Made by a program: the position numbers and the translations under genes. A stretch of 64,000 bases of DNA from CAZNPL01 sp964574815 (lineage in GTDB: Bacteria; Planctomycetota; Phycisphaerae; UBA1845): positions 1 through 64,000 of the forward strand of contig CAZNPL010000001.1 of NCBI GenBank assembly GCA_964574815.1. Direction: 5' to 3'. How positions within the stretch are numbered: position 1 is the first letter of the stretch; every line of letters starts with the position of its first letter. Below, one piece after another: positions 31,439 through 39,487 of the stretch. Below the pieces are notes generated by a model. It made no database searches, was not told the origin of the DNA, and saw only the letters and a list, made by a program, of their open reading frames with translations.

Positions 31439-32476
31439 GTGTGCGAAGAAGGCCAGCCAACCACCGAAACCGACGCACCATCCGACGGCGTCGAACGCGT
31501 CACAAAGATCCGGATCCGCCGGCGCAAACCGGGCAACCGGCTCGACAAGTACCTCCGCGCCCGGTTCCCGCGCATGTCCCGAACCGTCCTACAACGTCTC
31601 ATCAAGGAGGGCGGAGTTACGGTCAACGGCCTGCCCACCAAAGCCAGCTACGAACCGGGCAAGGGCGATCTTGTCGAAGTCCACATCCCACCGCCCGAAC
31701 CGACCGAAGTCGTCCCCGAGGACATTCCGCTGGACGTCATCTACGAAGACGACCACCTGCTCGCCATCAACAAGCGAACCGGCATCATCTGCCACCCGGC
31801 GCGCCCCTCGCAGACCGGCACCATTGTCAACGGCCTCGTGCATTACGCCAACCAGTTGAGCCGGGTCGACCCCTTCCGGCCCGGGATCGTCCATCGGCTC
31901 GACAAGAACACCACCGGCGTGATGCTCGTGGCCAAGTCCGACGAGGCCCACTGGCGCCTCTCCCTGCAGTTCGAGCGGCGAACCATCCAGAAAACCTACT
32001 TTGCCCTGGTCGAGGGCGAGCTGAAGCTGGACGGCGACATCATCGATCAACCGTTGATGGAGCACCCGCTGATCAAGGACCGCTACGTTCCGGCCCAACG
32101 ACCCAGCAACCACATGATCGCCAAGAAAGCGGTCACACAATACGAGGTCGAGGAACGATACACTGGCTTCACGCTGGTCAAACTTTACCCAAAGACAGGG
32201 CGGACGCACCAACTGCGCGTGCACATGTCCAACCTCGGACACCCGATCATCGGCGACACGCACTACGGCGGACACCTCGTGAGCGAACGCGACATCGCCA
32301 ACACTGGTTCCACCGATCCGCTCTACCAGCACCAATGTCTGCATGCCTGGCGGATCGAGTTTGTGCACCCGATCAAGGAGACGACCACGATGATCGAGGC
32401 CCCCGTTCCGTCAGACATGCAGTATGTGATTGATCTTCTGAGGGAGCATCGACGTCCACAGAGGGCCCGGCACTGA
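31439..32476 (+). CDS. RluD/RluA-family 23S rRNA or tRNA pseudouridine synthase
   Basis: 345 aa. An N-terminal S4 RNA-binding domain (about residues 28-80, NRLDKYLRARFPRMSRTVLQ...) precedes the catalytic domain, whose active-site aspartate lies in GIVHRLDKNTTGVMLVAK. The later motif PKTGRTHQLRVHM is typical of the RluA family. The S4 domain favours an RluD/RluC-like rRNA enzyme, but specificity cannot be set from sequence alone. The start is GTG 31439. thiO starts 35 bases downstream in the same direction. Confidence 0.88.
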   Translation: MCEEGQPTTETDAPSDGVERVTKIRIRRRKPGNRLDKYLRARFPRMSRTVLQRLIKEGGVTVNGLPTKASYEPGKGDLVEVHIPPPEPTEVVPEDIPLDVIYEDDHLLAINKRTGIICHPARPSQTGTIVNGLVHYANQLSRVDPFRPGIVHRLDKNTTGVMLVAKSDEAHWRLSLQFERRTIQKTYFALVEGELKLDGDIIDQPLMEHPLIKDRYVPAQRPSNHMIAKKAVTQYEVEERYTGFTLVKLYPKTGRTHQLRVHMSNLGHPIIGDTHYGGHLVSERDIANTGSTDPLYQHQCLHAWRIEFVHPIKETTTMIEAPVPSDMQYVIDLLREHRRPQRARH

Positions 32477-32511
32477 CGTCAACGATCGAGCAGGCGCCGG
32501 CGGAGCATAAG

Positions 32512-33645
32512 ATGGACGACCAAGCCGACGTAATTGTGATCGGGGCCGGCATCATCGGACTCTCCACGACGCTCCGACTGCAGCAGGCCGGCCTCAACGT
32601 GACGTTGCTCGAGCGGGACTTCTGCGGCCGGGAAGCATCCTGGGCCGGGGCGGGCATCGTCTCCCCCGGGAATCCCCACCGCCACGATTCGCTCTACGAA
32701 ATCCACTGCGCCTCAATCGACCGATACCCCGACTACTGCGCCGAACTCGAAGAACTCAGCGGTCTCGATGTCGAATATCGCCGCTGCGGCGCGCTCGACT
32801 TTCTCGTCACCGATCAGTTCGTCCAGATGGCCAAGTCCAACGTACGCGTGACCGCCGAAGCCAAGACGCTTGAAGGCGGGCCGGTACTCGAACTGCTGTC
32901 CCGCGAGCAGGCCGCCAAGATCGAGCCGGAAGTCACCGGTGAATGCCACGCATTCCTCCATTGCCGCCGCACCGCACAGGTAAGAAACTCGCGCCTCCTC
33001 GCCGCCCTCGTAACCGCCTGCGAACGCGCAGGCGTCCGCATCGTCGAAGAATCGCCGGTCGAATCCTACGAGCTACAGGGCGAGCGCGTCGTGGGCGTGA
33101 CCGCATCCGGCACTACCTACCACGCAAAGCACGTCGTACTATGCGCCGGAGCCTGGTCCTCCCAGATCGCACCGGCCGCCGTCAGTGGCCTCATGCCCGT
33201 CAGCCCGGTCCGCGGCCAGATCGTCCTGGCTAGGCTGCCCGAGCCGCCCTTCACGCACGTTATCAACCGTCGCGACAACTACCTCGTCCCCCGCGACGAC
33301 GGACACGTGCTCATCGGTACCACCAAAGAGCCCGAAGCCGGCTTCGACAAACGCAACACCGCCAAAGAAACGGCCAAGCTCATGAGCACGGCCATCGAAA
33401 TGGTCCCACGACTCGCCGAGGCCACCGTGCCCGGCATGTGGGCCGGCCTCCGGCCCGACACGCCCGACCATCGACCCTACATTGGCCCCGTCCCCGGCTT
33501 CGACGGCCTGATCGCCGCCACCGGCCACTTCCGAATCGGCTTGACCCTCGCCCCAATCACCGCCGATATCGTCAGAGACCTGATCGTAAACGGGAAGTCC
33601 GAGTTCGATCTCGAGCGATGCAAACCCGGCCGACCCACTGCATGA
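32512..33645 (+). CDS. thiO: Glycine oxidase ThiO (FAD-dependent)
   Basis: 377 aa of the D-amino-acid oxidase fold. The FAD-binding motif is VIVIGAGIIGLSTTLRL at residues about 8-25. ThiO-typical features are the GREASWAGAGIVSP segment, GQIVLA/P before the strand VINRRDNYLVPRDDGHVLIG, and the C-terminal GLRPDTPDHRPYIGP...ATGHFRIGLTLAP. In the family it makes iminoglycine for thiazole synthesis. No other thiamine genes are in the window, so a more general amino-acid oxidase role cannot be excluded. It follows the pseudouridine synthase by 35 bases and may share its transcript. Confidence 0.85.
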   Translation: MDDQADVIVIGAGIIGLSTTLRLQQAGLNVTLLERDFCGREASWAGAGIVSPGNPHRHDSLYEIHCASIDRYPDYCAELEELSGLDVEYRRCGALDFLVTDQFVQMAKSNVRVTAEAKTLEGGPVLELLSREQAAKIEPEVTGECHAFLHCRRTAQVRNSRLLAALVTACERAGVRIVEESPVESYELQGERVVGVTASGTTYHAKHVVLCAGAWSSQIAPAAVSGLMPVSPVRGQIVLARLPEPPFTHVINRRDNYLVPRDDGHVLIGTTKEPEAGFDKRNTAKETAKLMSTAIEMVPRLAEATVPGMWAGLRPDTPDHRPYIGPVPGFDGLIAATGHFRIGLTLAPITADIVRDLIVNGKSEFDLERCKPGRPTA

Positions 33646-33673
33646 GACGCCCGCATTACAGATGCGACGAGAC

Positions 33674-33933
33674 GCCGGGTGGCCCACCTCCTCCGGAGGT
33701 GGGTTCGCAATTCGAACACAGACCACCGCGAAATCGCGCAAGGTGCCCCTCCTTCGCAGTACGCGATGAGCGAGCTTGCCCGTGCATTCCCACCGTTCGG
33801 CCGCGCCGGGTGGCCCACCTCCTCCGGAGGTGGGTTCACGATTCGAACACAAACCGCCGCACAATTGCGCGGGGTGTTCCTCCTTCGCGAGTACGTGTGC
33901 AGCGAGCTTGCCCGTGCGTTCCCACCTTTCGGC
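33674..33933. repeat. GGGTGGCCCAC palindrome family, tandem copies 3 and 4
   Basis: Two units of about 125-130 bases lie in tandem at 33674-33800 and 33805-33933 (start-to-start 131). Each begins GCCGGGTGGCCCAC with perfect stem arms CCCACCTCC / GGAGGTGGG and loop TCC, followed by GGTTC-C-ATTCGAACACA, CCGC-C-ATTGCGC-like text, a CTCCTTCGC segment, GAGCTTGCCCGTGC and CCCACC-TTCGGC. The second copy differs by scattered substitutions, so the duplication is not recent. They lie between thiO and gapA. Confidence 0.85.
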
Positions 33934-34084
33934 GGCGCCACGGGCCCCTTGACCCGCTCCGCCGGCGCGTTATTTAGGCACTCTGCGCCCGCGACCCAGC
34001 CGGCGCAGTGTGTAAGTGGGCACCGGATCAACCGACACCCGCCGGCACACGTTTAACCCTGGTCATCCAGCGAGGGAGCAACCC

Positions 34085-35116
34085 ATGGCGATTCAAGTGG
34101 CTGTGAACGGTTTCGGGCGAATCGGCAGGCTCGTTGTAAGGGCGATGGCCGCCGACCCCGACAAGTTCAACGTGGTGGCGATCAACGACTTGGCCAGCCC
34201 GGCCGCGTTGGCCCAACTCTTCAAATACGACTCGGTTCACGGCCGATTCAACGGCACCGTCGAACTCGACGCCGACAACGAGATCAAGATCAACGGCAAG
34301 CCCGTCAAAGTGCTCGCCGAAAGGAACCCTGCCGATCTGCCCTGGAAGACCATGGGCATCGACGTGGCCGTCGAGTCCACCGGCCTGTTTACCAAGCGAC
34401 AGACGGAAAAGGGCGGCTACGGCGATCACCTCAAAGCCGGCGCCAGAAAAGTCGTGCTCTCCGCCCCGGCCAAGGACGACCCCGACGCCACCATCGTGCT
34501 CGGCGTCAACGACGAAATCCTCAAGGCCGAGCACCGTTGCGTCTCCAACGCAAGCTGCACGACGAACTGCCTCGCCCCGATGGTCAAGGTCCTGCACGAG
34601 AACTTCGGTCTCTCCTACGGCATGATGACGACCGTGCACGCCTACACGAACGATCAGAACACCGCCGACCAGATCCACAAGGACATGCGCCGCGCCCGCG
34701 CCGCCGGCATCAACATCATCCCGACCACCACCGGCGCCGCCCGCGCCGTCGGCAAGGTCATCCCCGAACTGAACGGCAAGCTCAACGGCTGCGCCCTGCG
34801 CGTCCCCGTGGCCAACGGCTCGCTGACCGACTTCCTCGCAACGCTCGACCGCAGCGCCACGGTGGACGACATCAAGAACGCCTTCAAGACAGCAGCCAAC
34901 GGCAAACTGAAGGGCATCCTGGAGTACAGCGAGGAGCCGCTTGTCAGCAGCGACATCGTCGGCAACCCCCACTCGTGCGTCTTCGACGCCCTCTCCACCA
35001 TGACCATGCCCCCCGAAGGAGGAAACATCGTCAAGGTCTTCGGCTGGTACGACAACGAGTGGGCCTACTCCCTCCGAACAGTAGATCTGATCGAAAGAAT
35101 GGCCGCGCTGGGATAG
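34085..35116 (+). CDS. gapA: Glyceraldehyde-3-phosphate dehydrogenase (type I)
   Basis: 343 aa. The Rossmann start is MAIQVAVNGFGRIGRLVVRA. The catalytic SNASCTTNCLAP has C158, followed by TTVHAYTNDQN and the C-terminal YDNEWAYSLRTVDLI. It is NAD-type by overall sequence, serving glycolysis and gluconeogenesis. The frame is open back to 34016, but GGGAG seven bases before ATG 34085 and the family alignment fix the start. It is monocistronic, surrounded on both sides by palindrome-rich spacers. Confidence 0.96.
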   Translation: MAIQVAVNGFGRIGRLVVRAMAADPDKFNVVAINDLASPAALAQLFKYDSVHGRFNGTVELDADNEIKINGKPVKVLAERNPADLPWKTMGIDVAVESTGLFTKRQTEKGGYGDHLKAGARKVVLSAPAKDDPDATIVLGVNDEILKAEHRCVSNASCTTNCLAPMVKVLHENFGLSYGMMTTVHAYTNDQNTADQIHKDMRRARAAGINIIPTTTGAARAVGKVIPELNGKLNGCALRVPVANGSLTDFLATLDRSATVDDIKNAFKTAANGKLKGILEYSEEPLVSSDIVGNPHSCVFDALSTMTMPPEGGNIVKVFGWYDNEWAYSLRTVDLIERMAALG

Positions 35117-35590
35117 GTCGTCACGAACATCACCAACCACCAACAACGCCGGCGCTCGTAGTGCGTGCCCTGCCCACGCTCGCGTGGGCATGTCGTGCGT
35201 AAGAGGGTGGCCCACCTCGTCCCGAGGTGGGCTCGCGATTCGAACACACAAAACTGGTCGCTTTCACAACGAGTGCCATGCGCGGATGCACGGGTGGGGG
35301 ACGGACACGAGAACCTGCGATACCCGCGCGCGTGTCCCATCCATCGCGAAGCAAAGCGCAGGGGACGGAATCAACAAACCAAAAACCGGCGACAGCACCT
35401 CCGACACTCCAACACCGACGATCCGAGCCGGCGACCCACTGACAACTGATCACTGATAACTGACAACTCCTTCCGCCGGGTGGTGGACGGACACGAGAAT
35501 GTGCCATATCCGCCGTCCCACACCCTCCCTCCCCAACCCTCCTCACCACCCGCTTGACACCACCCCAGCCCCGTCGGATGCTGCCTCCCG
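35117..35590. repeat. Palindrome-rich spacer between gapA and pyrD
   Basis: Contains TGCCCACGC / GCGTGGGCA with loop TC (35171-35190), then GGGTGGCCCAC family copy 5 at 35205-35248 with stem CCCACCTCG / CGAGGTGGG and the tail CTCGCGATTCGAACACA. A degenerate CCCATCCATCGCGAAGCAA unit lies near 35337. At 35440-35470 is the short direct repeat ACTGATAACTGACAACT. No gene is supported in this 474-base stretch. Confidence 0.8.
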
Positions 35591-36538
35591 ATGCCTGATT
35601 CGACCGGTACACCCCAAGTCGACCTCTCCGTCGACCTGGCCGGGGTGACGCTGCAAAACCCCGTCATGACGGCCTCCGGCACCAGCGGCTACGGGCCGGA
35701 GTACTCCCCGTTCCTCGACCTCTCCACCCTCGGTGCATTCGTCACCAAGGCCGTCACCCCCGAAGAACGCAAGGGCAACCCCCAGCCCCGAACCGTCGAA
35801 ACCGCCGCCGGCATGCTCAACGCCATCGGGCTGGCCAACGTCGGCCTCGAACGCTTCTGCAACGAAAAAACCGATTACCTCGCAACCCTCGGCATCCCCG
35901 TCGTCGTCAACGTCGCCGGCCGCAACAACGACGACTACGCCGCCGTCTGCCGCCGCCTCGACGAGATCGAATGCATCTCGATCCTCGAGCTCAACGTCTC
36001 CTGCCCCAACGTCTCCGACGGGCTCGACTACGGCGCCCACCCCGAACGCCTCGAGCCGCTCGTCGCCCACGTCCGCAAACACGTCACCCGGGCGAAACTC
36101 ATGGTAAAGCTCTCGCCCAACGTCACGAACATCTCCGAAACCGCCCGCGCAGCCGTCAACGGCGGCGCCGAAATCCTCTCGCTCATCAACACCATCCAGG
36201 GCATGGCCATCAACGTCGACACCCGCAAGCCGATGCTCGCCAACGTTGTCGGAGGCCTATCCGGCCCGGCCATCAAGCCGGTGGCCGTGGCAATGGTGCA
36301 CAAGGTCTACCGCGAGGTGGCCCGCGACGCCGGCGTCCCGATCGTCGGCATGGGCGGCATCCAGAACTGGCGCGACGCCGTCGAGTTCATCCTCGCCGGC
36401 GCCACCGCCGTCGCCGTCGGCACCATCCTCTTCGTAGACCCCACGGTCCCCAACCGCATCTGCCAGGGCCTCACCGAATACCTGATCCAAAAGAACCTGA
36501 CCTCGATCCGCGAGCTCATCGGCCGTGTGCAAACCTGA
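35591..36538 (+). CDS. pyrD: Dihydroorotate dehydrogenase, class 1B-like catalytic subunit
   Basis: 315 aa, FMN-dependent barrel of pyrimidine synthesis. NPVMTASGTSGYG and the loop ELNVSCPNV place catalytic C138, which marks class 1 enzymes (class 2 uses serine). The closing GMGGIQNWRDAVEFILAGATAVAVGT binds FMN phosphate. Similarity to the NAD-linked 1B type suggests a PyrK electron-transfer partner, which is not adjacent. ATG 35591 is the only reasonable start. The end overlaps the start of the zinc-ribbon gene by 14 bases. Confidence 0.93.
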   Translation: MPDSTGTPQVDLSVDLAGVTLQNPVMTASGTSGYGPEYSPFLDLSTLGAFVTKAVTPEERKGNPQPRTVETAAGMLNAIGLANVGLERFCNEKTDYLATLGIPVVVNVAGRNNDDYAAVCRRLDEIECISILELNVSCPNVSDGLDYGAHPERLEPLVAHVRKHVTRAKLMVKLSPNVTNISETARAAVNGGAEILSLINTIQGMAINVDTRKPMLANVVGGLSGPAIKPVAVAMVHKVYREVARDAGVPIVGMGGIQNWRDAVEFILAGATAVAVGTILFVDPTVPNRICQGLTEYLIQKNLTSIRELIGRVQT

Positions 36539-37118
36539 AGACAGAACCGACGCCAGATTGCCAAACGAGCGTTCCTCAAAGCCTGCGACACCAAAGAACA
36601 CCAGGAAAGCCGAACCAGGCGGCGAAGTACGCAACCTGCCGCTGATATGGCGCCACATTCGAGTTCCGGAGCTGGATTTGTTTCCGGTGAATGACGACTG
36701 GTGGCGCTTTAGGGCAACCGCCCAGCCGCCTGAGTCATCACGCTCTCGCCGCTGGTTCGCGAGCATGAAGCCCGCACTCATCACGTGCGGTGTGTTGGCT
36801 CCCGCGCTCTATCTCTTCGACAAGCTGGTGGATAAGCTTCGCGTCTCGTCGGACACGTCCCTCGCGATCAAGGGTGGCAGTCTGGCCTTGTTTGTCTCTT
36901 TGTTTCCCGTCTTGATCCTTATCGTTGGCCTGCACAGCCGCAAACGATTTCGGGCGATCCTTCGCGAGCGGCTCTTGCAGCACGGCGTCCCGATGTGCCT
37001 GTCGTGCGGCTACTGCCTGCGCGGATCGCCGGCCGACGCACAGCGCTGCCCCGAATGCGGCAAACCGATCCCGGACCGCGTCCGCGCGTTGATGAACGGC
37101 GCCTTGCAATGCGAATGA
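36525..37118 (+). CDS. Second CxxCGYxLRG zinc-ribbon membrane protein
   Basis: 197 aa if the GTG at 36525 is used, which overlaps pyrD by 14 bases; the true start may be further inside. Two hydrophobic helices (about residues 85-105 and 118-140) precede a C-terminal zinc ribbon MCLSCGYCLRGSP...CPECGKPIPD at about 160-185. In the protein at 24809 the same ribbon is N-terminal to the helices, so the module is shared but the order is swapped. The N-terminal 80 residues show no recognised domain. Function unknown. Confidence 0.6.
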   Translation: MCKPEDRTDARLPNERSSKPATPKNTRKAEPGGEVRNLPLIWRHIRVPELDLFPVNDDWWRFRATAQPPESSRSRRWFASMKPALITCGVLAPALYLFDKLVDKLRVSSDTSLAIKGGSLALFVSLFPVLILIVGLHSRKRFRAILRERLLQHGVPMCLSCGYCLRGSPADAQRCPECGKPIPDRVRALMNGALQCE

Positions 37119-37131
37119 CCGTCAGACCCAT

Positions 37132-37230
37132 GCAGGCTGAAAGCCTGCCATATAGTAGCCGGGGGCCGGCCGCCGAAGGCGGCCCGCCCCCGGTACTGTA
37201 ACATATTACAAACCGACCCTGAAAGGGTCG
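37132..37230. repeat. Triple GAA-loop hairpin array beside the RAYT gene
   Basis: Three perfect or near-perfect hairpins share the loop GAA. They are GCAGGCT / AGCCTGC at 37132-37148; CCGGGGGCCGGCCGCC / GGCGGCCCGCCCCCGG with one C:C mismatch at 37159-37193; and CGACCCT / AGGGTCG at 37214-37230. The array lies just downstream of the 3' end of the minus-strand transposase. Such multi-hairpin units next to a Y1 transposase are the expected form of REP/BIME elements. Confidence 0.85.
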
Positions 37231-37241
37231 TCTATCGACGG

Positions 37242-37694
37242 TCAAGTCCAAAGATAGCGAGGATCAAAGGCCACGCCGTACCTTTCCGCCAGCCCGACAA
37301 GTTCATCCTCGAACGACACCGTCTGGTGCTTTTGTTTTTGTCTGTGGATGTAGTCCGTAGCCGCGCGAACCTGTGACTCGCTGATCGAGAACGCCCCGTA
37401 TCCATCCTGCCAATAGAAATCCCTGTATGCACCTGCCTTCGTCTTGATCCACGTGGACGAATCCTTCTTCAGCGTCATCATCAGGTCGCTAAGCGCGATG
37501 TTCTTCGACAGGCTGATGAGCAGATGCACGTGATCCCTCGTTCCGCCGATCGCCAGCGCCGGCGACTCACAGTTCCGGCAGATTCCGCCCAGGTAGGCGT
37601 GCAACTCGGACTCGATCGCGGGCACGATCAGATTGCGACGCTCCTTCGTGGAAAAGACCACATGCACCAGGAGCCGTGTCAGCGTTTGAGCCAT
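37242..37694 (-). CDS. REP-associated tyrosine transposase (IS200/IS605 Y1 family)
   Basis: 150 aa single-strand DNA transposase. The beginning HVVFSTKERRNLI is typical of Y1_Tnp. The metal-binding HUH motif is in RDHVHLLISL (about residues 53-62). The catalytic tyrosine is in AATDYIHRQKQKH. The length is normal and the frame is intact, so it may be functional. No IS ends or tnpB are adjacent; instead a hairpin array lies 11 bases past the stop, the layout of RAYTs, which are domesticated or single-copy transposases linked to REP palindromes. Confidence 0.88.
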   Translation of the reverse strand: MAQTLTRLLVHVVFSTKERRNLIVPAIESELHAYLGGICRNCESPALAIGGTRDHVHLLISLSKNIALSDLMMTLKKDSSTWIKTKAGAYRDFYWQDGYGAFSISESQVRAATDYIHRQKQKHQTVSFEDELVGLAERYGVAFDPRYLWT

Positions 37695-38042
37695 CGACCC
37701 ATTCTAACGCGAGTGCAGTGAGTGGGCAGGCGCTTATGCGACCGTTTCAGCCTGGGGCCGGTGAGACCCGTCCACGTGCTCAACACGAGCACTGGGTCTA
37801 ACAGCCATGCAACATCGCAAATTCGACCCCGATGCCTTAGTCCACGATCCGGAGGCGCCTTGACCCCATTTCTCAAACTGACCCGTCTTTTCCGGCCACT
37901 CCGACTGATAAGCCCCCAAATTCCTGTGCGGACCACCACCCCATTCGTCGCGTGACCCGGTAAGGAACACGGGACGCCGTGGCGCCCTGACAGGGCCATT
38001 GCCATCCACGCGCGCCCGCCCGGCCTTGGGGAAGTGGGTGTA
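37695..38042. other. Spacer upstream of the FabH-like gene
   Basis: 348 bases with no gene, no copy of the window's palindrome families and no clear promoter. The only local structure I note is GTGCTC...GAGCAC at about 37776-37794. Confidence 0.4.
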
Positions 38043-39101
38043 ATGAAAAACGAGCACGAACAGCAACAACACTCTGCGCCGCCCGCCGCGCGCCGGGCCA
38101 TGATCACCGGCGTCGGACACTACCTGCCCGACATAGTCGTGTCATCCGACGACGTCGAATGCCGCGTGGCCGAGCGCACCGGGTTCCGCATGCCCCGAGG
38201 GCTGATCGCCCGCATGACCGGTGTCAAGGAGCGGCACTACCGCGCCGACGAGGAACAGGCCTCCGACATGGCCGTCCAGGCCGCCCGATCGGCCATGGGC
38301 CGGGCGGGTGTCACCCCCGCGGACATCGACGTCCTCATATTCGCCTCGTGCACCCAGGACATCACCGAACCCGCCACCGCCAACATCATCCAAGACAAGC
38401 TCGCCGCCGTCGGCGCGCATGCATTCGACGTGAAGAACGCATGCAACAGCTTCCTCAACGCCCTGGACCTCGCCGACAGCCTTATCCGCACCGAAAAGGC
38501 CGAGACCATTCTCATCACCGTCGGCGAAACGCCCTCCCCCAGTATCAAGTGGGACCTCGCCTCGGCCGAGGACCTGCGGCGGGGCGTCGCCGGCCTGACG
38601 CTCGGCGATGCCGGCGGAGCCGCGGTCGTGCGCGCCACGACCAACGATTCCGGCCGCGGCATGCGCCCCGGAACCTTCGCGACGATCGGAAGCCGCTGGC
38701 GCCTGGCCACCGTGCTCGCCGGCGGCAGCCGCCACGGTTTCGACCCGACCTACGGTTACTTTTCAGGTAAGCCGCAGGCCCTCCGCGACCTGGCCATCGA
38801 GAATATCCCGCGCGCCGTTCGTAAAGTGCTCGCCTCGGTCGGATGGACGTCCGAACAGGTCGATGTCGTCTGCTGCCATCAGGTCACGGTCGACCTCATC
38901 GCCACCATCGCGGCCAAGACCTGCATCGACCCTGACAAATGCATCATCTCGATCGCCGACTGCGGCAACACCGCCGCCGCCAGCATCCCGATCGGCCTCT
39001 CCCGAGCCTACGAAACCGGCCGCCTCACACCAGGAGCAAAAGTGCTCCTCGTCGGCGCAGCCGCCGGCTTCAGCGTAGGCGTCATCCCCGTCGTCTGGTA
39101 A
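38043..39101 (+). CDS. FabH-like 3-oxoacyl-ACP synthase III family protein
   Basis: 352 aa thiolase-fold condensing enzyme. The triad is complete: C134 (KNACNSFLNALD), H279 (VCCHQVTVDL) and N309 (DCGNTAAAS). ATG 38043 has GGGGAA at good distance; GTG 38034 is an alternative. FabH starts fatty-acid chains from acetyl-CoA, but related enzymes make hydrocarbons or secondary metabolites. There are no other fab genes and no ACP nearby. The segment around residues 170-180 (TPSPSIKWDLASAEDLRRG) is not typical of housekeeping FabH, so a specialised role is possible. Confidence 0.75.
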   Translation: MKNEHEQQQHSAPPAARRAMITGVGHYLPDIVVSSDDVECRVAERTGFRMPRGLIARMTGVKERHYRADEEQASDMAVQAARSAMGRAGVTPADIDVLIFASCTQDITEPATANIIQDKLAAVGAHAFDVKNACNSFLNALDLADSLIRTEKAETILITVGETPSPSIKWDLASAEDLRRGVAGLTLGDAGGAAVVRATTNDSGRGMRPGTFATIGSRWRLATVLAGGSRHGFDPTYGYFSGKPQALRDLAIENIPRAVRKVLASVGWTSEQVDVVCCHQVTVDLIATIAAKTCIDPDKCIISIADCGNTAAASIPIGLSRAYETGRLTPGAKVLLVGAAAGFSVGVIPVVW

Positions 39102-39487
39102 ACGTGAGCCCAAAGGGACCCATGGCTGCCCGTCATCGTTTCGGATCACCGTTGACGCACTGATCCACACACCCTTCTACGACTCGGCTCCCGCGGAATC
39201 ACCCTCCCGCCCAGGCGAAAAAAACCTCACGGCGCAAGCGTGTGCCGAACCTTTGACAGCGGTTTAACCGTGCGTTGTCTCTTTTGCCTCAAGGAGTTGC
39301 TGCAAGCCACCGTGTTGTGAAAAACAGAACGTGCGCGCAAATCTACGCGCCGGCACTCGCACTGCCACTCCGCTTGCCCCCATAGCCGGTTGCATCCTCC
39401 CGCATCCCGAATATACGATCGCAACATCCGGCAGGCGGAACCCTGCAACGATCCAAAACACAGCAACCTCAAAGGACCGTGGACGCC
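39102..39487. other. Spacer upstream of the SNF2 helicase gene
   Basis: 386 bases. TTGACA at 39253-39258 could be a -35 element, but the -10 position (TGTCTC after 17 bases) is poor. AAAGGA at about 39472 serves as ribosome site for the helicase. No gene or repeat family is recognised. Confidence 0.35.

Noticed and set aside
33674..33933. Two similar units of about 130 bp as a possible CRISPR array
   Set aside because: Only two units, each itself palindromic, without short unique spacers or cas genes.
34028..35251. 407-codon open frame antisense to gapA
   Set aside because: gapA on the other strand is unmistakable; the antisense product is compositional noise.
39253..39281. TTGACA as a promoter of the SNF2 helicase gene
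   Set aside because: The -35 is perfect, but the -10 region after 17 bases (TGTCTC) does not fit well enough to call.
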